64,000 nt of DNA, taken from positions 1 to 64,000 of the forward strand of contig JANXYQ010000008.1 in the NCBI GenBank assembly GCA_025355995.1. Reading direction: 5' to 3'. Position numbers and translations under genes: made by a program. The first letter of the stretch is position 1. Each line of letters opens with the position of its first letter. Positions 7,904 to 15,550 of the stretch are shown here, one piece after another. The notes below the pieces were generated by a model. It saw only the letters and a program-made list of their open reading frames with translations, ran no database searches and was not told the DNA's origin. Source of the stretch: Spirochaetaceae bacterium. GTDB lineage: Bacteria; Spirochaetota; Spirochaetia; Treponematales; Rectinemataceae.

Positions 7904-7934
7904 TGCACAATGAAACGACGGGCGAGCCGGACTG

Positions 7935-8537
7935 TCAAGGAGAACCGCATCCGTCCCAGCGAAGCCGGAGCGAAACGCAGGCCTCGACTCCCGCGGCGAA
8001 GGCGGACATGCCGGCCAAAGGGCCGGCGCCCGTCCCCGAGCTCGCCCCCCGCGCGAGGCGAAAATCAGTGTAGACGAGCTCGGCGTCGATGGCGAGGCTC
8101 GCCCCGAGCGCGCGCCAGGGCAGCTCGGCGAGCCGGGCGGCGAGGCCGAAGCGGTCCGGCCAGGGACCCTCGGTTACGGGAACGAGGGCGCCCGGGGCGC
8201 CGCTCGGGTCGGGAATGCCGAGCTCGCCGAGGGGGAGGAGGCCCCCGACGATGGCGCGGAGGCCGTTGCCGAGCCCCAGCTCGAGGTCGAGGCGCAGGAG
8301 GCCCAGCGAGAGGCCCGCATCGTAGGCGGCGCCCGCGCGCAGGCCACCCTCGAAGGGCGCGAGGCTCGCGCCCAGTAGAAGGCCGCCCGAGCAGCCCTTT
8401 AGCGGGCGGTCGATGCCAAGGAGGGGGCCGGCGGAGAGCTCGGCGAGGAAGCCGAGGCGGCGAGGGGCGGGCTCGCCGGCGGCGGTCAATGACAGCGCTG
8501 CCGCGAGCAGGAGCGCGAGGGCCGGGTTAGGACGCAT
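7935..8537 (-). CDS. Exported protein of unknown function, likely barrel
   Basis: A 200-residue protein with a signal peptide (PALALLLAAALSLTAAG). The body is Gly/Leu/Ala-rich with alternating strands (GLSLGLLRLDLELGLG, SLAIDAELVYTDFRLA). It ends in a strand, VSLRLRW, with a few polar residues after it. The pattern fits a small outer-membrane or periplasmic barrel, but no family is recognised. Very GC-rich codon use makes antisense reading frames long here. This frame is preferred for its signal peptide and orderly spacing to tsaD. Confidence 0.5.
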   Translation of the reverse strand: MRPNPALALLLAAALSLTAAGEPAPRRLGFLAELSAGPLLGIDRPLKGCSGGLLLGASLAPFEGGLRAGAAYDAGLSLGLLRLDLELGLGNGLRAIVGGLLPLGELGIPDPSGAPGALVPVTEGPWPDRFGLAARLAELPWRALGASLAIDAELVYTDFRLARGASSGTGAGPLAGMSAFAAGVEACVSLRLRWDGCGSP

Positions 8538-8590
8538 GGGGCCTCCGCCCCTCTACGCGGTCGGCGGCTTCGGCCGATTGAAGGCCTTCT

Positions 8591-9604
8591 TTATTTCGTG
8601 AGGCGGCGGAAGAGGGGAACGCGCGCGGAAACGCCGAGGTCGAGACCGGAGGACTCGCCCCGCTCGAGGTACTTGCAGGCGATGCCGGCGACCATGGCGC
8701 CGTTGTCGGCGCAGAGCCTGGGAGAGGGGAAGACTGCCTGGATCCCTCCTCGCGCCGCTAGGGACTTTCGGAGATAGGAGTTCGCGGCGACGCCGCCGCC
8801 GGCGACTACCCGCGTGAGGCCGGTATCCTCGACCGCCCGGTACAGGCGGGAGAGGAGGAGGTCTATCGCGGCTCTCTGGAAGGACGCCGCGATGTTGGCG
8901 GGCGTCGCCTCGGCTCCCGGCATCCTGAACAGCTCCAGCTGGCGTACGGCCGCGGTCTTGAGGCCAGAATAGGAGAGGTCGTAGCGGTGCTCGCCCTTGC
9001 GCAGGGAAGGCATGGGGAAGGCGAAGGCGCGGTCGTCCCCGCCTTGGGCCAGGGCGTCTATGGCCGCCCCTCCCGGATAGCCGAAGCCGTAGTGCTTCGC
9101 GACCTTGTCGAAGGCCTCCCCGACCGCGTCGTCTATGGTCGTGCCGAGCACCTCGATGCTGTCGAAGGCCTCGGCCTTGCAGATGATCGTGTGCCCTCCC
9201 GAGACGAGGAGCCCGATGAAGGGGTAGTCGGTCTCGGCTTCGAGCCGTGAGGCGTAGAGGTGGGCGAGTATGTGGTTTACCCCGACGAAGGGCTTGTCGA
9301 TCGCCCAGGCCATGCCCTTCGCGAAGCAGAGCCCGACGAGGAGGGAGCCGACCAGGCCCGGCTTGGCGGTCGCCGCCACTCCGTCGAGCTCGGCGGGGCC
9401 GACTCCCGCCTCGTCGAGGGCTCGCTGGACGACTCCGTGGATCCACTCGCTGTGCTTGCGGCTCGCGATCTCCGGCACTACTCCTCGGTATTTCTCGTGG
9501 AAGGGTATCTGGGTGGCGACTATGTCGGAAAGGATCCGGGAGCCGTCCTCGACGACGGCGGCGGCGCACTCGTCGCAGGAGGACTCAATCCCCAAGACTC
9601 TCAT
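8591..9604 (-). CDS. tsaD: tRNA N6-threonylcarbamoyladenosine synthase subunit TsaD
   Basis: A 337-residue TsaD (Gcp/YgjD) protein, which transfers the threonylcarbamoyl group to A37 of ANN-decoding tRNAs. It opens with the ASKHA-fold segment MRVLGIESSCDECAAAVV. The metal-binding HILAHLYAS (HxxxH type) is near residue 110, and SGGHT and the CADNGAMVAG box follow. Length is normal for bacteria. The start overlaps the end of the upstream deacetylase gene by 20 bp, so they share a transcript. TsaB, TsaC and TsaE partners are not in the window. Confidence 0.96.
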   Translation of the reverse strand: MRVLGIESSCDECAAAVVEDGSRILSDIVATQIPFHEKYRGVVPEIASRKHSEWIHGVVQRALDEAGVGPAELDGVAATAKPGLVGSLLVGLCFAKGMAWAIDKPFVGVNHILAHLYASRLEAETDYPFIGLLVSGGHTIICKAEAFDSIEVLGTTIDDAVGEAFDKVAKHYGFGYPGGAAIDALAQGGDDRAFAFPMPSLRKGEHRYDLSYSGLKTAAVRQLELFRMPGAEATPANIAASFQRAAIDLLLSRLYRAVEDTGLTRVVAGGGVAANSYLRKSLAARGGIQAVFPSPRLCADNGAMVAGIACKYLERGESSGLDLGVSARVPLFRRLTK

Positions 9605-10637
9605 CGTCCTCCGTGGCCTCTTGCACCATGAAGCGCGAGATGGTGGAAAGGGAGAAACCCTCGGCTACGAGCTGGGGGTAGAGGTCGGTGAGGGTCTGCG
9701 CGAGCTCGGCCGACCAGACGTGGCCGATCATGACCGCCGGCCTGTCCTTGGCGGCCTGTTTTTTGCCGTCCTCGACGGCCCGTATCATCGATGCCCGATC
9801 GGGCGTATTGTCGAGGAACACATCGCGCTCCCAGTGTCGGATTCCCTCTCGTCGGACGGCCGCGGCGACCGCCGTGCCCGAGGTGGTGAGTGAATCAAGA
9901 TAATAGATTCCCCGCCGTTTGGCTACCTCCGCCACCGCTTCCATTATTCCGAGGTCCGTAGTGGCGGCCGATCCCATGTGGTTGTTCATGCCGATCGCCC
10001 CCGGCACCGTTCGAAGGTTCGCCTCGACTACGCGCTCGACCTCCGCCCTACCCATTCCGAGGAGGATTGCCCCCGGCCCGGGATCCTGGCCGCCGATAGC
10101 CTGCATGGGCTGATGGAGCATGAGTTCCTTGCCCGCCGCCCGCACGGCCCTGGCCGCCGCCTCGCTGTTTGGCAAGCCTGGGAGGACAGCGATCGTGAGG
10201 GGAAAGGGCAGGCTGAGGAAGGCGTCGAGCTGCTTCAGGCTATATCCGGCGTCGTCGATGATGAAAATCAGGTACCTGGCTTTCGGAGGGGGCAGGGGCT
10301 TGCCGATCGGCCTGTAGCCGGCTGGCTGCAGCGGGATTCGAGCTGGGGCGCTCGGCTTTTCCTCGCTAGCGGGCGCGATGCCAGGCGCATGAGCCGGCGC
10401 CGGAGCGGCCTCTCTCGCCGCCGAAGCCGTCTCGGATGGCGGGGTCTGAGCGGCGCTGGGAGTCGGGAGGGAGCTGCTCCTAAGATAGAAGCCCCCCAGC
10501 AGGGCCGCCAATGCGAGAGCCACGACCGCAAGGGAGGCTAGGACGAAGCTTTGACCGCTGGAGCGCTTAGCGGCGGGGCGGGCCTTATGCCCCTTCGCGC
10601 CCCGCGGCCTCGCGCCTTTCCTCGATGTAGGCGCCAC
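9585..10637 (-). CDS. Divergent polysaccharide deacetylase (YibQ/DUF610-like)
   Basis: A 350-residue membrane-anchored protein. A basic N-terminus (KGHKARPAAKRS) is followed by one transmembrane helix (residues about 30-52), a Pro/Ala-rich linker (55-110) and a NodB-like TIM-barrel domain from about 115. Domain signs are YLIFIIDDAGYS, FPLTIAVLPGLP, KELMLHQPM, MNNHMGS and PAVMIGHVW. The conserved DD and His residues fit the divergent polysaccharide deacetylase family, found near envelope division and hydrolase genes. The substrate is unknown; it probably acts on an envelope glycan outside the membrane. It is coupled to tsaD downstream. Confidence 0.85.
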   Translation of the reverse strand: MAPTSRKGARPRGAKGHKARPAAKRSSGQSFVLASLAVVALALAALLGGFYLRSSSLPTPSAAQTPPSETASAAREAAPAPAHAPGIAPASEEKPSAPARIPLQPAGYRPIGKPLPPPKARYLIFIIDDAGYSLKQLDAFLSLPFPLTIAVLPGLPNSEAAARAVRAAGKELMLHQPMQAIGGQDPGPGAILLGMGRAEVERVVEANLRTVPGAIGMNNHMGSAATTDLGIMEAVAEVAKRRGIYYLDSLTTSGTAVAAAVRREGIRHWERDVFLDNTPDRASMIRAVEDGKKQAAKDRPAVMIGHVWSAELAQTLTDLYPQLVAEGFSLSTISRFMVQEATEDDESLGD

Positions 10638-10688
10638 TATACCGGATGATAGCCGCTATCTGCGGCCGAGTTCAATCGGAAAGGCGCC

Positions 10689-11531
10689 TCACGAGACGTA
10701 CGAGAGGTCGGCCGCTGGCGCGCTCTCCTTGAGCTTGCGAAGGGCGCGCTTTTCGATCTGCCGCACGGTCTCGGGCGAGATGCCTAGCTCGGCGCCTATG
10801 CTCTTGAGGGTGTGCCGCTCGCCGCCCAGGAATTCGAAGCGGTACATGAGGATCCGCCTCTCCTTCTCGAGGAGGAGCTCGAGCATCTCGAGGGTTTCCT
10901 GACGGGCGCAGGTCTTCATCAGCTCGCTGTCGGGGCTGTAGCTGTAGTCCTCGTACACGTCGATGATGGAGCCCGAGTCCTCGCCCCCGTCGTTCTCCAG
11001 GGATACGAGGCTGGCGGCCATCCCGATGACGTCGGCCACCACTTCCTCGGTGACGCGCAGCTCGCGGGCGATCTCTCCCGCCGAAGGCTCGCGCTGGAGG
11101 ATCTGGGTAAGGATGCTGTAGGTCCTCTGGATCCGCTTGAGCAGCTCTTCCTTGCGGTGAGGCAGGCGGATCGCGCGGCGGCTGTTGACGAGGGCGCGGG
11201 TGATGGCCTGCTTGATCCACCATGAGGCGTAGGTCGAGAAACGCACGTTGCGTTCGCCGTCGAATTTCTCCGCGGCCTTGATGAGCCCGACATTCCCTTC
11301 CTGGATGAGGTCGAGCAGGGGCATATCCGGAGTAACGAAGCCGCGGGCGATTTTTACGACTAGGCGCAGATTCGCTTCGATCAGCCTTCGCCTCGCTTCC
11401 TCGTCTCCACTAAAGACACGGCTCGAAAGCTCGCGCTCTTCCTCAGCGGTCAATAGCGCGATGCGCTTGATAACCGAGTAATAGCTCTTGAGTCCGTCGT
11501 CCTGGTTGTTCGATTCATGAATTGGTTTCAT
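10689..11531 (-). CDS. Sigma-70 family RNA polymerase sigma factor (RpoS/RpoH-like group)
   Basis: A 280-residue sigma factor. Region 1.2 (LKSYYSVIKRIALLTAEEE) is followed by regions 2.1-2.4 (NLRLVVKIARGF, LLDLIQEGNVGLIKAAEKFD, RFSTYASWWIKQAITRAL). Region 3 comes next, then region 4.2 with helix-turn-helix HTLKSIGAELGISPETVRQIEKRALRKL. There is no region 1.1, so it is a group 2/3 alternative sigma and not the housekeeping RpoD. Region 2.4 keeps the RpoD-like recognition residues, so it may read similar -10 elements. The ATG at 11531 is preferred (GGAG seven bases upstream) over one 39 bases earlier. Confidence 0.92.
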   Translation of the reverse strand: MKPIHESNNQDDGLKSYYSVIKRIALLTAEEERELSSRVFSGDEEARRRLIEANLRLVVKIARGFVTPDMPLLDLIQEGNVGLIKAAEKFDGERNVRFSTYASWWIKQAITRALVNSRRAIRLPHRKEELLKRIQRTYSILTQILQREPSAGEIARELRVTEEVVADVIGMAASLVSLENDGGEDSGSIIDVYEDYSYSPDSELMKTCARQETLEMLELLLEKERRILMYRFEFLGGERHTLKSIGAELGISPETVRQIEKRALRKLKESAPAADLSYVS

Positions 11532-11918
11532 TCTGTATCTCCGACTATTACTATGCATTTTCCATGCCAAGCAGTCGGTGTCCCAGTTTTCAAATCATAA
11601 TTGCATGTTCTTTCATGAATTAAATAAATCACCGGCTCTTTTGGGGCCGACTTGAGTTCCCATACGTCTATTTAATCACACTTAATGCCCTCTATGCCGT
11701 ATAGAAAATAAGACTATTTCCTAGGGAATCAGGGAAGCGTGGATCTCAGCATGGGAAGCCGACCTGGAATTTGGCGTAGCGGAGGGAAAATCGCGGATAA
11801 AAGTGAAAAGAGCGAGCAGGGCTACTAAAAGAACGACGAACTTACGCATTCACATCTCCGAAGTAAAGGTAGAATATTCCTCAAACCGAGGTCATATCAA
11901 GCGCGTGCAATGCAAAAA
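11532..11918. other. AT-rich intergenic region, upstream of the sigma gene
   Basis: These 387 bp are clearly richer in A+T than their surroundings and hold no convincing gene. Short open frames here lack ribosome sites. The stretch is upstream of the minus-strand sigma gene and downstream of the LysM/M23 gene, so it should carry the sigma promoter and possibly regulatory sites. I could not single out a reliable -35/-10 pair. Confidence 0.4.
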
Positions 11919-13133
11919 CTACGATTTTAGGAATTTTAGCGGATTGAGGGGGTTCCCCTGCCTGAATAAGCCGAAGTGCAGATGCGGTCCCGTGCTATAC
12001 CCCGTGTTTCCCGAAATGCCCAGAACCGAACCCTGAGTCAGGCTCGACCCAATGGAGACCGTAGCGGAGGTCAGGTGGCCATAAAGGGTCTGATATCCGT
12101 TCGCGTGATTCAGTATGACATAATTCCCGTAGTTGGCGTTGTAGCCCGTGTCCGAGACCCTTCCGTCCATCGCCGCCCGCACTGGAGTGCCCACGTTCGT
12201 GACGATATCGATGCCCGCGTGAAAGCGGCGAATTCCGGTGAAGGGGTCGGGCCTGTATCCGAAAAACGAGGAGAGGGGGCCGCGGAGGGGCCAGGCAATT
12301 TTTTGCCCCAGCGCCTGCTTGACGGCCGAGTCGGGGAGGCGGGCTCCGGGGATGAAGAGGCTCTGGCCGGCGACGAGCCGAGAGCTTCCGAGGTCGTTCG
12401 CGTCGACGATCCGCGTCGTGTCGATCTTGTACCGCTTGGCGATGGCCGCGAGGCTGTCGCCCGAGCGCACCTTGAGGATGAGCCCGTTGATATTGGGGAT
12501 GCGCAGCTCCGTCCCCGGCTTGACCGAGGAGGCGCTCGAGATTCCGTTGGCCGAGATTATCGTATCGATATAGAGGCCGAAGCGCTTGGCGATGGCGCCC
12601 AGGGAGTCGCCCGCCCTGACGGTGTAGGTGGACAGCTCGAGGGTCACGGGCGCCGGGGGGAGGGGACTCGAGTCCTGATCGCCGGCGGCCCCGTTGGAGA
12701 GCTCGGGGGAGACGAAATCGAGGAGGAGGTTCTGGGACGAGTCCTCCTGGGGGAGGAGCCCCGTCTTGGGCAGGGGAAAGGCGGGTCCCCTGGCGAGGGC
12801 CGCGATAAGGAAGCCGATGGCGGCGGCTCCGCCGAGGGCGAGGCCGAGGGCTACGGCCAGCTTGGTCCTGGCCGAACCCCGCATCTGGGAGGCGAGGGAG
12901 CGGAGGCTCAGCTGGAGCTTGAAGCGGAGCCCGGCGAGCAGGCCGCGGAGCCGCGAGCCGGGTCTGACGCCTAGCTTCGAGCTTCGGCCTAGGCGCTTCG
13001 AGGCTCGTCCCGAAACCGCCGCCTCGCGAGGGGCTTCGCCGATGAGGGGATAATACGGTTTCGCTCGGGCGGCCTGCGCGCGCTCGGGCCGGCGGCGCCT
13101 GCCTACTTTTTGACGGGCTATTATGCTTTCCAT
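11919..13133 (-). CDS. LysM and M23 peptidase-domain cell-wall hydrolase
   Basis: A 404-residue protein. A basic cytoplasmic segment (1-85) precedes one transmembrane helix (about 90-112). Two LysM peptidoglycan-binding domains follow (YTVRAGDSLGAIAKRFGL at about 170 and KVRSGDSLAAIAKRYKI at about 217). An M23 (LytM/lysostaphin-like) endopeptidase domain ends the protein. The zinc ligands are visible in RFHAGIDI and in GPHLHFGLF, so the enzyme should be active on peptide crosslinks or act as an amidase activator. It is divergent from lepB with only 60 bp between. Confidence 0.93.
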   Translation of the reverse strand: MESIIARQKVGRRRRPERAQAARAKPYYPLIGEAPREAAVSGRASKRLGRSSKLGVRPGSRLRGLLAGLRFKLQLSLRSLASQMRGSARTKLAVALGLALGGAAAIGFLIAALARGPAFPLPKTGLLPQEDSSQNLLLDFVSPELSNGAAGDQDSSPLPPAPVTLELSTYTVRAGDSLGAIAKRFGLYIDTIISANGISSASSVKPGTELRIPNINGLILKVRSGDSLAAIAKRYKIDTTRIVDANDLGSSRLVAGQSLFIPGARLPDSAVKQALGQKIAWPLRGPLSSFFGYRPDPFTGIRRFHAGIDIVTNVGTPVRAAMDGRVSDTGYNANYGNYVILNHANGYQTLYGHLTSATVSIGSSLTQGSVLGISGNTGYSTGPHLHFGLFRQGNPLNPLKFLKS

Positions 13134-13151
13134 GGCTTCGTACCTGTCTTA

Positions 13152-13180
13152 TCGACAATTCACGGGGTCGACATTATAGT
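13152..13180 (+). promoter_or_regulatory. Probable sigma-70 promoter of the lepB operon
   Basis: TCGACA (13152-13157), a 17-base spacer and TATAGT (13175-13180) form a good sigma-70 promoter. Transcription would begin about seven bases before the lepB ATG at 13194, giving a very short or nearly absent leader. GGAAG at 13182 may still serve as a ribosome site. Confidence 0.5.
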
Positions 13181-13193
13181 CGGAAGACACTAG

Positions 13194-13712
13194 ATGCGAT
13201 CCTCCAGGCTCCGTCCGGGATGGGCGATACTCTCGGCCGCCCTCATCCTCCTTATAATAAAGGCTTTCGTCCTCGACGCGGCGATCGTGGACGGCCGATC
13301 CATGTACCCGACCCTCGAACCCGGCGCCTTCGTCCTGGTGCTCCGCTGCGCCTACGGCCTGCGCTCGCCGACGGGTTCAGGATACCTGTTGCGCTGGGCC
13401 AGCCCCCGGCGCGGCCAGGTCGTGGCGGCTGCGAGCCCCAGGGACGGCCTGCCCGTGGTCAAGCGGGTGGCGGCCGCGGGGCCGATGGACTTGCGGGTCG
13501 ACGCCGGCCGCCTCGTCGGCCCGGCCCTGGACGCGCCCCTGTCGGCCCAGCAGGAAGCTCGGCTAGGCTCCTCCTTGAGGGTTCCCGAGCTCAGCTTCTT
13601 TCTCCTCGGCGACAACCCCGGCGAATCGCTGGATTCTCGCGACTACGGTCCAGTACCGATTGAGGCCGTCTCGGGAAGGGTGCTAGTCTTCGGCGGATGG
13701 GCCCGACGGTGA
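13194..13712 (+). CDS. lepB: Signal peptidase I
   Basis: A 172-residue type I signal peptidase that releases exported proteins from their signal peptides at the outer face of the inner membrane. One N-terminal transmembrane helix (ILSAALILLIIKAFVL) precedes the nucleophile Ser in GRSMYPTL (about residue 37). The general-base Lys is in VVKRVAA (about 86), and box E is GDNPGESLDSRDYG. The protein is short, with a single anchor as in many Gram-positive and spirochaete SipS-like forms. It is the first gene of a three-gene overlapping operon with a PBP and a DUF115 protein. Confidence 0.93.
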   Translation: MRSSRLRPGWAILSAALILLIIKAFVLDAAIVDGRSMYPTLEPGAFVLVLRCAYGLRSPTGSGYLLRWASPRRGQVVAAASPRDGLPVVKRVAAAGPMDLRVDAGRLVGPALDAPLSAQQEARLGSSLRVPELSFFLLGDNPGESLDSRDYGPVPIEAVSGRVLVFGGWARR

Positions 13713-15550
13713 ATCAACGCAAACTCCGCTATTGGACTGTCTTCGCGGTCCTCGGGCTGTCAGCCCTGTTGGTCGTCGCGCGCTACGGATACCTGGCCGC
13801 CTCGCCCGCGCAGCCGAAGGCGGCGGAATCGGCCGACGCCGAGCGGGGCACGATAGCCGACCGCAACGGCCGCGTCCTCGCGATGGACTCTCCCCTGTAC
13901 AACGTCGCCGTCTGGCGGCCGGAGACCAAGAGGGCCGCCTTCCCCGGCGAGGCCGCGAGGCTCGCGGCCATAACGGGAGTCTCCGAGTCCGAGATCATGG
14001 ACCGCTGGTCCAAGGGCGCCTCCGATTTCTTCTACCTGACGAAGCGCGCCCTGCCCCAGGTCGCGCGCTCGGTGCAGGAGGCCAAGGAAGGGGGCGCCTT
14101 CGAAGGGGTCGTCGTGGAGAAGGTGCCGGGGAGGCTCTATCCCGAGAAGCGCCTTGCCTCGCACCTCGTCGGCTTCGTCGGCGACGGCAACTCCGGCCTG
14201 GCGGGCATGGAGAAGCGCGGCGAGGACGAGCTCCTCGGCGAGGGGAGGAGCCTCACGCTGACGATAGACGCCGACGTCCAGTTCTCGCTCGAGGCCATCG
14301 CCCGCAAGGCCATGGCCTCGACGGGCGCGGAGGCCGTAATGCTCCTGGCGGCCGACGCGAAGACGGGCGAGATCCTCTCCTACGTCGCGATGCCCGACTT
14401 CGATCCCAACGACTACTCCGCCTCTCCCGAGGAGGCCTGGTACGATTGGCCGAGCGTCTATCATTACGAGCCCGGCTCGGTCTTCAAGGTCTTCACCATG
14501 GCCTCGGTGCTGGACCTGGGCGGGGCCGACGCCAACACCACCTTCACCTGCGACGGCGCCTATCATAAAGTCACGCCCTCGGGGGAGAAGATCACGATCA
14601 AGTGCCTCGAGGTCCACGGCACGGTCAATATAGAGAAGATACTCGAGTTCTCCTGCAACGCCGGCGCGGCCTACGCCTCGGACCGGGTCGAGTCGGTGGA
14701 TTTCTACGATAGGCTGCGAGGCTTCGGCTTCGGGTCGCGCACCGGCATCGTCGTGCCGGGCGAGACGCCCGGGCTCCTCCGCTCGCCGGAGACCTGGTCC
14801 CTGCGCTCCAAGCCGACCATCGGCATGGGCCAGGAGATCTTCGTGTCGGCGATCCAGATGACGGCGGCCGCCACGGCCATAGCCAACGGCGGAGTCCTCA
14901 TGAAGCCCCAGGTCGTGAAGCGCGCCCTCGAGCGCGACGGCAAGGTGGCATACGCGAACGAGCCCCAGCCGGTGCGGCGGGTAGTCTCCGCCGAGACGGC
15001 CTCCGCCATCCTCGCCGCCATGGAGGCGGCCTCCAGCGAGGCGGGGACGGGCAAGCGAGCCAAGATCGCCGACGTCAGGATGGCGGTCAAGACGGGGACG
15101 GCCCAGATGATCGACCCCGCCACCCAGCGCTACTCGGAGAAGGACTACATCGCCTCGACCCTCGCCATCTTCCCCGCCGACGACCCTCGGGTCATCGTCT
15201 ACCTCGCCATCGTGAAGCCCTCGCTCGGCCCCTCCTATTACGGCGGGCGCATCGCCGCCCCCCTCGTGAAGGAGGTGGCGGAGGCCGTCCTCAACGTCAC
15301 CGGGATCCCCCGCGGCGCGAACCCGACCATCGCCCATCCGGGCGCCGTGACCCTCCCCGCCATCGTGCCGGTCGCGATAGGCGACACCATGCCCAACCTC
15401 ACGGGCGTGCCCAAGCGCCTCCTCATGCCCCTGCTCGCGCGCAAGGACATCAAGGTCAGGATGAGCGGCGAGGGCTACGTCGTGAGCCAGAGTCCGGCAC
15501 CCGGCGCGGCCGTCTCGGTCGGGACCGAGGTGGTCCTGGAGTTCCGTTGA
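13697..15550 (+). CDS. ftsI: Class B penicillin-binding protein with C-terminal PASTA domain
   Basis: A 617-residue FtsI/SpoVD-type transpeptidase. One N-terminal transmembrane helix (about 12-32) is followed by the pedestal (ERGTIADRNGRVLAMDSP). The transpeptidase domain has SVFK (Ser 261 nucleophile), SCN in EFSCNAG, and KTGT (465-468). A single PASTA domain (about 560-617, MPNLTGVPKRLL) ends the protein. It crosslinks peptidoglycan, most likely in septal or cylindrical growth. The ATG at 13697 overlaps lepB by 16 bp; a GTG at 13709 forming a GTGA overlap is an alternative start. The gene symbol is by family; a PbpA/MrdA role cannot be excluded. Confidence 0.92.
   Translation: MGPTVNQRKLRYWTVFAVLGLSALLVVARYGYLAASPAQPKAAESADAERGTIADRNGRVLAMDSPLYNVAVWRPETKRAAFPGEAARLAAITGVSESEIMDRWSKGASDFFYLTKRALPQVARSVQEAKEGGAFEGVVVEKVPGRLYPEKRLASHLVGFVGDGNSGLAGMEKRGEDELLGEGRSLTLTIDADVQFSLEAIARKAMASTGAEAVMLLAADAKTGEILSYVAMPDFDPNDYSASPEEAWYDWPSVYHYEPGSVFKVFTMASVLDLGGADANTTFTCDGAYHKVTPSGEKITIKCLEVHGTVNIEKILEFSCNAGAAYASDRVESVDFYDRLRGFGFGSRTGIVVPGETPGLLRSPETWSLRSKPTIGMGQEIFVSAIQMTAAATAIANGGVLMKPQVVKRALERDGKVAYANEPQPVRRVVSAETASAILAAMEAASSEAGTGKRAKIADVRMAVKTGTAQMIDPATQRYSEKDYIASTLAIFPADDPRVIVYLAIVKPSLGPSYYGGRIAAPLVKEVAEAVLNVTGIPRGANPTIAHPGAVTLPAIVPVAIGDTMPNLTGVPKRLLMPLLARKDIKVRMSGEGYVVSQSPAPGAAVSVGTEVVLEFR

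Noticed and set aside
11803-12036. Small basic ORF in the AT-rich gap
   Set aside because: No ribosome site, and it overlaps the end of the LysM/M23 gene.
13760-15337. 525-codon open frame antisense to the penicillin-binding protein
   Set aside because: GC-rich third positions of the real gene keep the antisense frame open. The translation has no domain and is His/Gly/Arg-biased. The plus-strand frame has complete PBP motifs.
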